Under the pieces are notes generated by a model. It made no database searches and was not told where the DNA came from. It was given only the letters and a program-made list of their open reading frames with translations. From the NCBI GenBank assembly GCA_032358165.1, contig JAALGY010000054.1, positions 1,054,001 through 1,118,000 on the forward strand: a stretch of 64,000 bases of DNA, in the 5' to 3' direction. The stretch is from Diplosphaera chodatii. Taxonomy: Eukaryota > Chlorophyta > Trebouxiophyceae > Prasiolales > Stichococcaceae. Both the position numbers and the translations under genes were made by a program. Below, piece after piece: positions 1 through 11,000 of the stretch; the stretch's first letter is position 1; every line of letters starts with the position of its first letter.

Positions 1-18
1 GGCGTTGCAACCCCGCAG

Positions 19-778
19 GAGATCAAGCAGCATGTTGCCCTTGTGCCAGGCTTCCATGACACCCCACTGCTGTACTTGGCGCTCAAGCGCACGCCCAGCA
101 ACTTGGACCGAGTGTATTTTGAAGGCGATGCCGGGCGTGTCAACATTGGACTCAACCGCCACTTTGCACAGGTGGCATAGCTGTGCTTGCCGTAGTTAGG
201 CAACCAAAAGGGTCTGCAGAGTGGCTTGCTATTGCGCTTGACCCAATCTATTGACATGCGGTCCCTCACCAGATCAATACTGTGGTCCTCTACTGCTGTC
301 ATTATAGAACATTGACACTGGACACTACAGGTGAAGTGGTCGGCGGACGAACGTCCGATCCTAGTGCACTATGCGGGCTGCAGCTTTTGCGCCGCCACCA
401 GGAGCGCAAAGCTGAGCGACAGCATCGTGAGCGTGTGTGTCAACGAGTTTGCCAAGGCACTGGTGAGGCCATGTTCGGTGCTGTCCTCCTCGACCCTGGC
501 TTGTAATCATCTCCAGCATACATGGTCATGGTTGCAAGACTGCAAATATGCACACTGTTTCGGCCATGTTGCCGTAACAGTCAGACGATGCAGTATCGAC
601 AGACACGTCGGGTGTGGGCCTCAGGAACATGTGGTTGTCTGAAACGATCATTTTGCTGCTTGCGCAGACATTTGCAGACTGCCGGTTGGGTGCCATGCAT
701 GCGGGCGCTGATGCGGATGGGCTGTGTCAGTACGATGCCAAAGACCTGGCATGGGTACAAGCAGGCCTCGCCGTGTAG
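19..778 (+). CDS. GT34-family glycosyltransferase, copy 1 (3' end only)
   Basis: Only the last three exons are in the window; the gene starts upstream of base 1. Exons 19-171, 331-462 and 668-778 (TAG stop) all have phase-0 GT/AG borders (153, 132 and 111 bases). They encode the end of a GMA12/MNN10 (GT34) catalytic domain. The first contains GFHDTPLLYLALKRTP and IGLNRHFAQ, the second RPILVHYAGCSFC, matching the GT34 signature in which a His and two Cys follow an R-P-hydrophobic-V motif. The last exon gives a short tail ending near YDAKDLAWV. GT34 enzymes are Golgi type II or secretory glycosyltransferases that use nucleotide sugars; the sugar and acceptor cannot be told here. All three exons align block for block with the end of copy 2 at 6841-7546, so this is a tandem paralogue. 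A TGTAA lies 121 bases after the stop. Confidence 0.85.
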
Positions 779-1453
779 TCGTCATTCAACACGCTGCATG
801 ACTGGTCAATGCCACGCAGTAATGAGAGGAGGTGGCCAGTCCTCTGACTGCATCTCAGGTCTTAATTCGACTGTTTCTGTTGTTTTACACCGCTGGTATG
901 TAAAGCAGGGTTTGCAACCAGACGTGGGATCCAGCATGCCGAATGCAGTACGATGCTTCCAATCGTGACTCGAGGCGGAGCGTCTAGCCTGGCATGCAAG
1001 AGCAGCGACAAGCTGCACAGCTACACGCCGTGTAAACACGCCATGCATCAACATTTGCATATCCAGCCTATGACCGCCTTTGTTAGACAACAGTCATGCG
1101 TTGCCTTTCAAATCAGCAACACCAGCTGGAAACCAGGAACACTTGTGGAGCATCAGGGCTGGCAGTGTCAGAAACCCTTCGAGGGCGCGCACTTGGTAGG
1201 ATGTTTGAGGGCTATAGCATGCAGTTGCAGCTGCACTCTGGGGAGTCGACAGCAGGCTCAAGCCACCAAGGCAGACACATAGTCCATGCAGAACATAGTG
1301 AGTGTCCATCAGGACTCACTGCCGATGACCATACACCTCTAATTCAGCAGGGACAGCGTTTCTCGATTTGCTACAGGGTGGGCGCCATCGAATAACTGAC
1401 AAACGGCGCACATAACAAATATATGCTTGAAAATAGTGTTTTGGTCATCTTTT
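779..1453. other. Intergenic, copy 1 to tRNA-Ser
   Basis: Apart from the candidate TGTAA I see no gene. Open frames here are short, lack splice-consistent continuation and match nothing I know. It probably holds the 3' UTR of copy 1 and the tRNA upstream region. Confidence 0.5.
899..903 (+). promoter_or_regulatory. Candidate poly(A) signal TGTAA of GT34 copy 1
   Basis: TGTAA, the main green-algal polyadenylation signal, lies 121 bases after the TAG stop of copy 1. The motif is short, so position is the only support. Confidence 0.45.
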
Positions 1454-1555
1454 GGTTGTATGGTGGAGTGGTCTAACACGACAGACTTGAAGTCAACACG
1501 CTTGACCTGATATCTGTTCCCGAGAGGGGCCCAGGTTCGAACCCTGGTGCAACCG
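1454..1555 (+). tRNA. tRNA-Ser (anticodon UGA), with intron
   Basis: A class II tRNA cloverleaf can be folded by eye. The acceptor arm GGTTGTA (1454-1460) pairs with TGCAACC (1548-1554, one G-U), with discriminator G at 1555. Anticodon stem ACAGA (1481-1485) pairs with TCTGT (1513-1517). The loop CTTGAA carries anticodon TGA at 1488-1490. A 20-base intron (1492-1511) sits just after the base 3' of the anticodon, the standard nuclear position, and contains TCAA able to pair with the anticodon. A long variable arm (CCC-GAGA-GGG) and a T arm CCAGG-TTCGAAC-CCTGG follow. The class II variable arm plus UGA fits serine. It lies between two tandem GT34 genes. Confidence 0.93.
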
Positions 1556-2328
1556 CACGAATTTTGCTGCCCTCAGCTCTGAGCTGCTGACACACAGTCG
1601 AACGCTTCAGCTCCGCTTATACACATCGCGAAAGGTGTCATCTGGACAACCCGAAGGTGAGTGGGTGGGTCACTCGCTATGCGTGCCCTTGAGGGTGCAT
1701 ATGCATGGCGAGGGTCCACATACGCAGCACAACCTGTGTGCGTCCGCAGGTTGGGTGGCGAAGCATCTCCATAGGTCATCATTCAGCATTGGTATAACTC
1801 AAGAAATAAAGTCACGTCGTGTGCGCTGACGACGTCTGCATGTGAGCATCGCATTTATGTCGTGCATGCATGACAGCAGTACTTTGCAGCGGCCTTCAGG
1901 CTGATGGTTCTTGCGTTCTCCGCAACCTGTTCCACTTCAGAAACTGTCGCCAACATTTTTCGTTTGTAACAAAAAACGTCACGGCTCCGCAGCACTGAAG
2001 CGACAGTGCCGATGCTCAGCATGCACATTGGCTGCTGTCTGCCCGAACTTTGCGTCTAGCGGAGCTGCTTGCCAGTTTGGGATTCAATAGAAGTTTCTGC
2101 AAACTGAAATCTGGCTAAAGTGCTCAATCAGCACGGTATCAGGTGCTTGAGCGGCGCTGTGCGTGCTGTGACTCAGCACCGATCGGACATCGTGGACAGG
2201 TTTGAGTGACTTGAGTTGCATGTTTATCATGGTGTGCACAGAGTCGTTGCACATCTGGTCTTCATTTGATTCTTCGCAGCGTATTACTGCTGAGAAAAGC
2301 TGCATATCACTGCACAGGACCGTGGGCC
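1556..2328. other. Intergenic, tRNA-Ser to GT34 copy 2
   Basis: No coding signal is visible. It should contain the promoter and 5' UTR of copy 2, but I can point to no specific element. Confidence 0.5.
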
Positions 2329-5300
2329 ATGCATCCAGCCCTGCTGCTCACCGTAGCACTGCTGTGCCCATCATGGCAAGCACTGCAGGCATCAGCTCAG
2401 CGCTCGGAAAGCCTAGAACGGGCTCCTCTCAAGTCTCCTGCAGCAGCACCTCAGCTGCTGCAACTACGGACAACAGGCAGCGCTGCCGCTTCGCATGCGG
2501 GTGTCCCAGAGGCCATGGCAGACAGCAGCAAGGATCGCTGGTGGGAGGACAGCGAAGACGACGACACAAAGTGCCAGGCTACGTATGCTAGGCCGCCACG
2601 CGTCGTGGGATTGACCTCACATGCCACTGCACGTGCATGCGCTGACAGCTGCAGGTACGCTGCACTTTCAACTACAGCATGAGAGCAACGACACAGCTCC
2701 ACTTGAGCGTGCAAGGCTGTATTTGTTTGGTCAATGCAGCCACACACTAACGGTGACCAGCATGCATGCTACAGGGTCACACGGGCATGCAACGGCTGGC
2801 TGTGGTGCACCGACGAACGAGGCTGTCTGGTGCATGGCGGCGCCCGGCTGTCCAAGGAGTCATGCCTGCTGTGGCGCATGGACATGCTCCCACAGCCACA
2901 GCCAGATGCAGAGACGCCAGCTGAGCTTGTGGCACTTGACATGTACAACCACACAGTCGGCTTCCAGTCAGGTGAGTCGACCTTGCACGCAGGATGGTTG
3001 CAGCCTGCCTTCACATCACTGCAGCAGCATGCCGCGTGATCACCCTGAGTGCCCAATCACCCACAATGCACCACGCCCTGCCTGGGACCTTGCTGACGCT
3101 CACACGCACTGCATGCAGGCCAGCTGTACCGCCGACCGATGGCGCTGCACATCCTGACGGCGCAGCAGCAGTGCACCTCACGCAAGTGGGAGCCAGACGA
3201 CATCGCACTGGCGGACCACCTGAGCCGGGTCTCGCTGACCAACAAGGTCACCTTTGCTCGGCTGCACGGTCTGAGCCTGGAGGTCGTTGCAAATCCGGTG
3301 AGCGGCTGAGCAAGGTCATGTAGGCAGCGCAACTGTCGTGCATATTTTTATGCTGAGCCGCTACTCAGCTAGCGGCTGAGTATCCGTCAGTATTCTATGG
3401 CGGATACTGCCATGCATTCAGGGCTGGAGGGCCGCATGTGTGCTGTCAGCTCCCAAGTCACCGTTGCTGCTGAGGTTTGAAGAGGCTGGTCCAAAGCGCA
3501 GGAGTTGAGCAAGCTCGCAGTCATTCTGGCAGCTCTGGAGCAGCTCGTGCGCACCCGCGCGCCTCAGAAGTGGCTGCTGTGGATGGGCACCGCCGGCATG
3601 GTACGCTGCGCTGTTGTAACTTTACCCGTCTAGGCATCAGTGGACGGTCCGCCAGGCTTGATGGTGCTTAAAAACACTGCAGGTTGCCAAACCTGCGTTC
3701 AGCTTCCCGCTGCACGACTACGCGGCCAAGGGGCACGACATCGTGTTGCGTGGCAAGCTGGACAACATTCTGCAAGGCGATGCCTGGGGTACTTTTGTTT
3801 GTTGACACGTCTGGCTTGGCATGCATGCGCATGCTTGCACGACAGGCAGATGCCTCCTGAACTGGCGGAACGTCTTCGCTTCCTACCTGTGCATGCAGCC
3901 TTCGACTCCCAGATCATGTTGGTGCACAACACGCTGTGGTCGCGCCGCTTCTTCCGCCGTGCCGCCCAGCTGTTTGACAGCCCTGCTGAGCTTCAAGAGG
4001 TAAGCCGAGCATCACACCTATCCTGAGCAGACACCTGCCTGTAGCACCCGAGTGAGCTGATACATACAGAAAACATTCCGACACAGTCTGGCCTGTGCAA
4101 TCCAGAGCACTGATATACTGGCCAAGCTGAAGCCAAAATACAATGTCAGCGCCCCAACAGACCGTCTTGTGATCGCCCACATGCTGCGCCACAGGTAAGC
4201 AGTCTGCACAGATGAATCGTGTTGCCAAGGCTGCTGCTGCCAACACTGTTGCATTCCATGCAACTGCAGCTTGATGGTGCCCATGGAGCAGGCAATGTCA
4301 TTGCAAGCTGACACTGGATGCTGTTTTGCTCCGCAGCGCCACACTGCGGAAGCATGTGCACTTCGAGACGGAGTATTGCTTTGCGTGCGGCATGCGGGGC
4401 CTCGACCTGCGGGGCCCCACCTCCTACATCATCTCCCTGCATGGCGCACGCCAGTGCAACGAGCACTCCCTTGGCCAGGTGCCGTGCTGCAAACCTTTGA
4501 GCTCACCTCACATCTCAGGATTGGTGCATAAGCAAAATACCAGGTTGGATGTCATTGGGCTGCTCTGACAAGGATGCGTTCTGACACAGGACGCCGAGCA
4601 CAACGAGGACATGCGCGCCATCATGCGTGCAGAGGAGTGCTCCTTCATGCGGGGCCTGGAGCAGTCGCGCCCGGTGCTGGTGGCGGCACCGGGCGCTGCG
4701 CTGGCAGTGCCCTTTGCCACGCGCATGCAGGTGCGCACCTGCCGCAGCATGTTGGGTGGCTTCCTTGGCCCTTCGTCAATATTGTACTGCAGACGACGCC
4801 TGATGTGTGGGCATGCTGCGGCACCACTGCATGCGCGCCTCGACACTCCTCTGCTGCTGAGGGCCTCTAATTTCACATCCTGCGGGCACTCCGCAGCTTT
4901 GCCTCCGAGACTGCCAACAGCGCACCAAACTGATTGAAGGCTGCTGAAATGCGTAGCGTTCGGTCCTGGTGCCTGGCAAGGACCACCGGCTGGGCAGCCT
5001 GGAGGCATGCCGTGCCTCGTGCGATGCTGAGGCGGCCTGCACCGCCTGGCTGTACTGCTGGCACCCAAGCGGCTGCGACGATGGCGTTGCCCTGAACACA
5101 TACTGGTACGCCCCAGTGCTCGTTGCTGATTTATACCGTCATCATGCATTGTCTAGTAGTCGCATTCCATGCACAGGACCCTGTGCAGGCTGCAAGGTCG
5201 TGGGCTGGACACCATTGTGATGGGCTAGGTTGGGCCATCAACGAGGATCTACAATCTTTGCCAGGGGCGGATAACTTGAGTGCAGGTACCCCAACAAGGC

Positions 5301-7546
5301 GTGTGAGCTGCTGCGGCTGCCGCGCGATGTGCCAGTGTCCCACAGGCGCCGCCCGCTCGCCTTTTCCAGCTCCTCCATGGGCTTTCAGCAGCCAGGTACA
5401 ATCTCGGAGTGTTCTCCGCACTCTCAACTGTGGCGGTGTCCTCACCCATCCCAGCCACTGCTATGTGTCAAAGCATGCAACTCTGTTCTAGTGCACTCAG
5501 CTGGTGTGGTGATGTCATTCAAGGCAACTCTCCATGTATTTGTGCCGCATTTAGGCCACCGCCGGCACATCCGTGCGGCGGCCGCAGCACTGCAGGACGG
5601 CACCGCCCGCCGCCAGCTGCTGATCCGCAGACGGCACGCGCCTCCGCCTGTGGAGCCGCACGCGACCATCGCGCTGGTGTGAACACAATGCAAGGCAACC
5701 AGCAATCTTACTGCCCCCAGCTTTTAAAACCATTGCTTGTGTTGGCATTTGTGCCCAGACGTCCAGTCAGTAAACAGGCTAGCGCTGACGCAGGTGACGG
5801 CTATCCCCCCGAATTCATGTGCCCACCCTGCAGCAGATGCCCTCAACGTGTGGTCCGTCACCAACAAGCAGGACTACGCACATCTGCACGGCCACGAGGT
5901 CCACCTGTCGTCCCAAAACATCGACCCGACCGTCAAGGTGTGTGGGACCTCCAGCAGTCTTTCCACAGTGCGCGATCTGCTGTCGTCAGCTGCAGCAGCC
6001 TGAAAAGGTGTGCAGACCGCGCACACTCTCACCCATTGTTCTTCTGATGCACTTCTGGGGTTCCATGGCTTGACATATTCCCTGCCACATCGCAGGGCAA
6101 CTTCAACAAGCTGAAGATGCTGCAGAAGGTGCTGAATGACACGCCGCCCGTGGAGGCGGGCGGGGTCGCCTGGCTGTGGTGGCTGGACATCGACACGGTA
6201 GTGGACCCTGCACAGGCGAGTGAGGGCCTCTCGTGTGCAATGTTGTGCGGCTCTGCAAGCTCCATGTGTCACACGTGTGCTTCTCTTGGCCCCTGAGGTG
6301 TGATCCGGCTACATGTCTGCAGACGCTGCCGCTGGAGCATTACCATGGCCATGACATCGTGCTGTGGGGCGAGCGGGAGCTGGTGGAAGTTGGCGACATT
6401 CAAGGTACTAAAGACATGACACAATGCCAGAGTCCCTTGTGCCGGTCTTCCTCTCACTGTCAGCCGGTATCTGCACCTGCCCGTAGTTTGCCACACTTCA
6501 GCACTCTTCTCAGTGCTGCAGGGCTGAACACGGGCAGCATGCTGCTCCGTAACAGTGAGTGGACGCGCAGGCTGCTGGGGGAGATGTGTGCGCATGCGCA
6601 TCGCGAGGATCTGGATGCCATGCGCATGGTGAGCCACCATGACGCAGTTCAGATCAAGGGTACAGCTGAGCACTGTACAGATGGTTCAAGGCACCACCCT
6701 TTGCACACGATAATCCTGTGGTGTACTTGAGTGGCAGGACAGGAGCACACGTGCATAGCCATACATCAAGGTTGACAGGCTGCATGTTGGGACCCAAGTG
6801 TTGTGGGCAGGCGACAAATGGTAGCTGGTGGTGCACGCAGGAGCTCGAGAAGGAGGTGCACCTGGTGCAGGGGTTCTTCGACACGCCGCTGCTGCTGTGG
6901 GCGCTCAAGCGCACGCCCGGCAACCTGGACCACGTGTACTTTGAGCGCAACATCGGCATGAACCGCCACTTCCTGCAGGTGAAGCCTGGTTAAATGGTGC
7001 CGCCCTCGTGCGGACATCAAGACCCTGCCGTGCCGCAGTGTGACCGTTGGCCGTCAGTCCAGCATGGTAGGTTGGAGATGCATAGCTGCATTTTGTGAGT
7101 GTGCACCACAGTGCTGACGTATTTGACAATCACAGGTGGAGTGGGACCTGAATGAACGTCCCCTGGTCGTCCACTATGCCGGCTGCACCTTTTGCGCCCG
7201 CCACAAGCTGGCCAAGCTGGGCAGCAGCATACTGGGCGTCTGCATGGACGAGATGACAAAGGCGCTGGTGCGTCATGTCTCCAGTAATGTAGTCCAGGCA
7301 TGTGTGACCATCTTGCGGCGGCTCTTCCTCATGCCCTGTGTTGCTGCACCAGCTCATCAACACCCGCAGATATCATGACACCCGCAGACATGAACTCAAA
7401 TGCAACACCAGCCGTGTAACATGTTCGGTTTGGTGCAGACGCTTGCTGACTGCCGCCTGGGGCAACAGTACCTCAGCAGCAATACCAGCACATGCTCCTA
7501 CGATGCCAAAGACCTGTCCTGGGTCAACATCCGCCTTGGCAACTGA
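2329..7546 (+). CDS. Two-headed GT34 protein, copy 2 (pseudo-GT34 + GT34)
   Basis: Nineteen phase-consistent exons give about 863 aa: 2329-2654, 2775-2971, 3119-3297, 3502-3600, 3683-3788, 3899-3999, 4106-4194, 4337-4478, 4590-4730, 4957-5105, 5286-5395, 5555-5676, 5794-5937, 6096-6215, 6323-6404, 6522-6628, 6841-6978, 7136-7267, 7439-7546. Order: signal peptide (MHPALLLTVALLC); Cys module with CNGWLWCTDERGCL; GT34-like half with NKVTFARLHG whose DxD site reads WMGTAG (3586-3594); second Cys module (CTAWLYCWHPSGCDDG); GT34 half with NKQDYAHLHG, DID at 6186-6194, LEHYHGHDIVLWGERE, GFFDTPLLLWALKRTP and RPLVVHYAGCTFC. The second half keeps the metal/nucleotide-sugar site; the first probably does not catalyse. 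The intron after 6215 begins GC, a GC-AG intron. The Cys modules resemble Apple/PAN domains, suggesting carbohydrate or protein binding. Golgi or secreted location is inferred; the substrate is unknown. Confidence 0.88.
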
Positions 7547-8020
7547 CATGGCGGTTGCAAGCACCGACTGCGACACTACAGAGCACTCTCGTGTCAGGGG
7601 CGCATGACCGCTGAGAAACTGCGAGCATGCTACATTCGGAGGTGTATTCAGGAGGAGCCCATAGTAGCACCTTTGCAGGGCAGACAGGTATGTGTACAAC
7701 AGCATTGCTTCAGGTGGTTTGCTAGGCTCTGAGACGATGGCAGCCTCTAGAAGGCCAGCATCATGCAGTGACAGCTGCGAATTGCTGTCAAGTTTGAATC
7801 AGGCACTTGCTTTGCACATGGTAGCAGAGTCTGCTGCTTCTGTGACCTCATGGCGTGGTAGACCTTCATATGTGTCTGTTGGTCTGTGTAGATCAGGGCA
7901 ATGATCGCGGTCACTGACCCAACAGAATTTCGATTCATTCAAGTGATGCAATCTGTCATAGCAATTCTGTCAATATATCTCCACGTTTGGCAGTGCACAG
8001 CACCTCCTTGTCCATCCTTG
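7547..8020. other. Convergent intergenic, copies 2 and 3
   Basis: Lies between the stop codons of GT34 copy 2 (+) and copy 3 (-). I see no gene. It is the point where the two same-direction pairs of the array meet. Confidence 0.5.
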
Positions 8021-11000
8021 TCACTCCCCAAGCCGTATAGACACATTGCTCAGGTTGGCAGCAGCGTAGTGGCACACGTCCGCCTGTGATAGGTTCTGAT
8101 GAGCCGCCGCCAGACCACATCGTGAGAATGCATATGCCTTCGCAAACTCCCTGCTGCAGCCCAGCTCGACCTGCGGACAGAAGCCTGATCTGTTGGAAAG
8201 AGTAGCTGGCATCGGCTTTCGGCAACGTACTGGTTGACCGCGACAACCCATACTCCACCAGCTTGCTGACTCTCACCTTCTGATTGAGCTTGTCTTCTGC
8301 GCGTGACAGAAGCAGCACCAGTCAGCGGGGCGCAAGGCAGGTATTGCATAGCATCTTATGTACTGGGATCGTGCAAACAGGTGTCTGGCCAGCCATTGCC
8401 ATGGGTACCTGGGGGCGAGCATGCGCTGCAGCCAGCATAGTGCACGAGGAGTGGCAGCTGACCCGCCCGCCAGTCCACCTGCTCCAGGGCAGCGCGCTGA
8501 CGGTCATGTGGCATCGCATTGCAACTGTAGCACGTTCCCGATCACCAGCCCAAGCCATGGATGGCGTGCACAAACCTGCAGCACCGTGGGACCCAGGCGG
8601 GGCCCTCAGCTCAACCAGCTTTCTGCTGGCCGCTCACCTGGACCCAGTGGCGGTTCAGCGGGATCTCCTCCTCAAAGAACACGCTGTCCAGGAGCGGGCG
8701 GCCCTGCCACGACTGCGTCTTGAGCATGTACACGATGAATGGCGTGTCGTGAAAGCCGCCCACGAGCGGGTAGACCTCCTTCGCCAGTGTCTGCAGGCCA
8801 CATACAGGCGTGAGATGTGCGGGCTCAACTCTGACCCATTGTTGCGCATCAGCAGGTGACTTTCTCTTGCCAGCATCTGCGATGGTCACAACTGCCGCCA
8901 CTGACAGCACAATGTCGTCAGCCAGGCGCCTTGCACTTAGTGAACACCCGCACGGACAATGTCAGATGGCTGCAAGGGCATGCAGGACAATCTGTGCAAT
9001 GCTGTCATGAGTGTGCCATCTGCCGCCTGCATGAGCTCAGAGAAAAATATCTCACAGAGTGCATGTCCTGCAGCGCGTCATCTCCCAGGTGCGCATACGA
9101 CCACAGCTGCTCCAGGAAGGCGCGCGACCAGTCGCTGTTTCGAAACATCATCACGCCGCAGTTGATGCCTATACCGCAACATCAACAGGTTCAGTGCCCG
9201 TGCCTACGCTCCCGTCCATTCTGTATCGCAGGAGCTGACAAGGTGTAACTACAGTTTCCTGTGCCCATCAAGGTAGCTTGCTGCAAGAGCAATGGACTGC
9301 CAGCGGCTCAGTGGGGTGTGTGTCACCCTCCATGTCGCCCTTGGCCACGCGCTCCCGCTGGCCCCACACCACCAGGTCGTGGCCCTCGTACCGCTCGAAA
9401 GGGAACTCGAACGGCATGTCTGCAGGGATGAGGCATGAAACAGCACGATACACATGTTAATTTGCACGGTCCTACGGCATGCATGCCACACGCACCAGCT
9501 TTGCAGGTGAATACAGCGGACTCGACCTGTGATGAGCGTGTCCCCATCTGTCCACCAGATCCACTCAGCATCAGCGCGGGGCATGGCGGCCAGTGTCTGC
9601 CGGATGAAGGCCATCTTGTTGTAGTTGCCCTGCAGATCGCAGCAGGGTGTCAGATGCTTCTGCACATGCTCTGCTGGTTGGTGCCCTGTCCGGGCCTGAC
9701 ACAAGATGTTGCGCCCGCCCAGTGATTGATCAGGTTGCTGGTCTAGCAGCAGGTGTCTGCTTCCAACTTGAGCTCACCACAGCTGTGGCGTCCACGTTCT
9801 CGGCGGACAGATGGAGCTCCCAGCCGTGGCGGCGCGCGTAGTCCTGCTTGTTGATCACCGCCAGCGAGTTGAAGTGGTCCGCAATTGGAAAGCTGCAATC
9901 AGGGTTAACATGAATTCCTATGCCGCACTGACCAAAGGGCTGTCACAGGACCTCGAGACATTTGAGGGTCTTGAATGTGCATCACTGTGGACGTGTTCAG
10001 CACAGCACGACGGTCAGCCCACCTGCAGGGGTTGGGCGGCATTGCTGTGATGATGGCGACGTTGGGGTGGCCCGGCGGCGGCACCCTGCGCCTGTGACTG
10101 GACGCCACCTCGCGCTCCCAGAGTGGCACAAGTACCTCCCTGGTCTCGCGCGCGCCTGGCCTGCCTGCGGTGCCACAGCACTGGGTGGGAGTCAGAGGGC
10201 AGTCATGCGGAGGTTCAGCAGCACGACATCACTACACAGGTCTGCCCTTTCATGGCGGTCCAAATTCAACAGCACCTGACTGCTGTGCAGGTGGCGAGCT
10301 GGCTGTGTGCTGTGTCTTTTGACGCGGTTTGGGCGCCTGTGGCGGGGTGCGCCTGCGGCCGCGCTGCCTGCGGGCCTTGCCGCTCCCACGCTTGGGCTTC
10401 TTTGGCGGCGTGGGGGGCGGGCCTGTTTTTGCGCTGGCGGCAGGGCGCCCCGCTGCTGATGGTGGCTCCGTGGGAGGCCCTTGCTGCTGCACGTAGTCTG
10501 CAATGGGCGCAAGGCCACCTGAATGGCTTGTGCAACGATGTGGTTGCAGGAGCATCGATGCAGGGTGCCATGATGTGCAGTGCACTATGCAATGGGTGGC
10601 AAGGCCATGACCTTGAGTGCAAGAGCCTTGGCGCAAGCACAGCGGCCTAGCCGCACAGCAATCACCGAGGGCTCACCGTGCATGAAGCCCATGCTGAAGC
10701 TCGAAAACAGCGGCCCCCTGGCGGCCTCGGCCAGCGGCGCTGTTGCAGGCGCATCCAGCAGCTCGCATGCCAGCTGCGGCCGCAGCCCGCTGCTGATGTC
10801 CTGCTAGCAGACAGTGAGCAGGCCATCAACAGGATGGGTGCGCTAGCACACCGCCACTGCAGCCAGCTGGTACACAAACTTAGGAGGAGGTCCCGAGGCG
10901 ATGCAGGTCCTGACTTGGTGACATGTTTCCAATACCTGGCCATCGTCGCAGCCGCCGACGCGCGCGCACCACAGCCACACGGTGCAGCGGGCGTCCTCCG

